DNA of 5,107 nt from Bacillota bacterium (lineage in GTDB: Bacteria > Bacillota > Clostridia > Clostridiales > Clostridiaceae), in contig JAEXLD010000068.1 in assembly GCA_023445445.1 (NCBI GenBank), forward strand, positions 1 to 5,107. Direction: 5' to 3'. The position numbers and the translations under genes are program-made. Every line of letters starts with the position of its first letter. Position 1 is the first letter of the stretch. Under the pieces are notes generated by a model. That model saw nothing but the letters and a program-made list of their open reading frames with translations, had not been told where the DNA came from and searched no databases. Shown piece after piece: positions 5,052-5,107 of the stretch.

Positions 5052-5107
5052 ATGCGTTATCCCGTTATCGTCCATAAGGACGGAGGTTCGGACTACGGCG
5101 TGACCGT
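5052..5107 (+). CDS. hicB: HicB-family antitoxin (5' part only)
   Basis: Only the first 18 codons are present (MRYPVIVHKDGGSDYGVT), and the gene runs off the window. The opening matches the HicB N-terminus, a degenerate RNase H-like fold that usually begins M.YP.....DG..YGV and continues into a PD..GC motif. HicB binds HicA and blocks its active site, and a C-terminal DNA-binding domain (ribbon-helix-helix or helix-turn-helix) represses the operon. That C-terminal domain lies outside the window, so its type cannot be stated. The position right after hicA and the good ribosome binding site support the assignment. Confidence 0.85.
   Translation, partial: MRYPVIVHKDGGSDYGVT

Overview
The window is part of the tail and baseplate module of a contractile-tailed (myovirus, Mu-like) phage or prophage, with a toxin-antitoxin operon at its right edge. 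The host is most likely a Gram-negative bacterium of moderate GC content. The mix of Mu gp46/gp47/gp48-like genes with collagen-like tail proteins recalls prophages of Desulfovibrio and relatives, but this is only an impression and cannot be proved from the sequence.

Layout. Four tightly packed genes run right to left on the minus strand, in the Mu late-gene order. They are a gp46/gp25-type baseplate wedge protein fused to a collagen-like fibre (4689-3400), a baseplate J (gp47) protein (3395-2157), a gp48/tail-protein-I-position protein with DUF2612-like character (2154-1426), and a tail fibre (1417-320). Gaps are only 4, 2 and 8 nt, and start codons sit just after the previous stop, so this is one translationally compact operon. 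Together they build the baseplate periphery, and the fibre recognises the host.

Left end. The stop codon of the tail fibre overlaps tail-to-tail with the stop of a plus-strand open frame (42-323). That frame has no start and encodes a second, different tail-fibre C-terminus. Both tails begin at the same FRxWTGG motif in the same codon phase, at an inverted repeat (47-67 and 600-620). Inverting the roughly 574 bp between them would swap the receptor-binding tip of the fibre. The start of a further minus-strand gene, with a good ribosome binding site, lies at positions 5-1, just outside this segment; it may be the tail-fibre assembly gene.

Right end. Divergent from the tail operon is a type II hicAB pair. 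HicA is complete (4831-5013, 60 aa) and HicB is cut by the window edge (5052 onward). Upstream is a perfect 17-bp inverted repeat built from four heptamers around a strong sigma70-like promoter, whose predicted start point falls at the hicA ATG, suggesting a leaderless toxin message. A perfect 9-bp hairpin sits between hicA and the well-formed hicB ribosome binding site. A toxin-antitoxin cassette in the middle of baseplate genes looks like a phage-borne accessory (moron) insertion.
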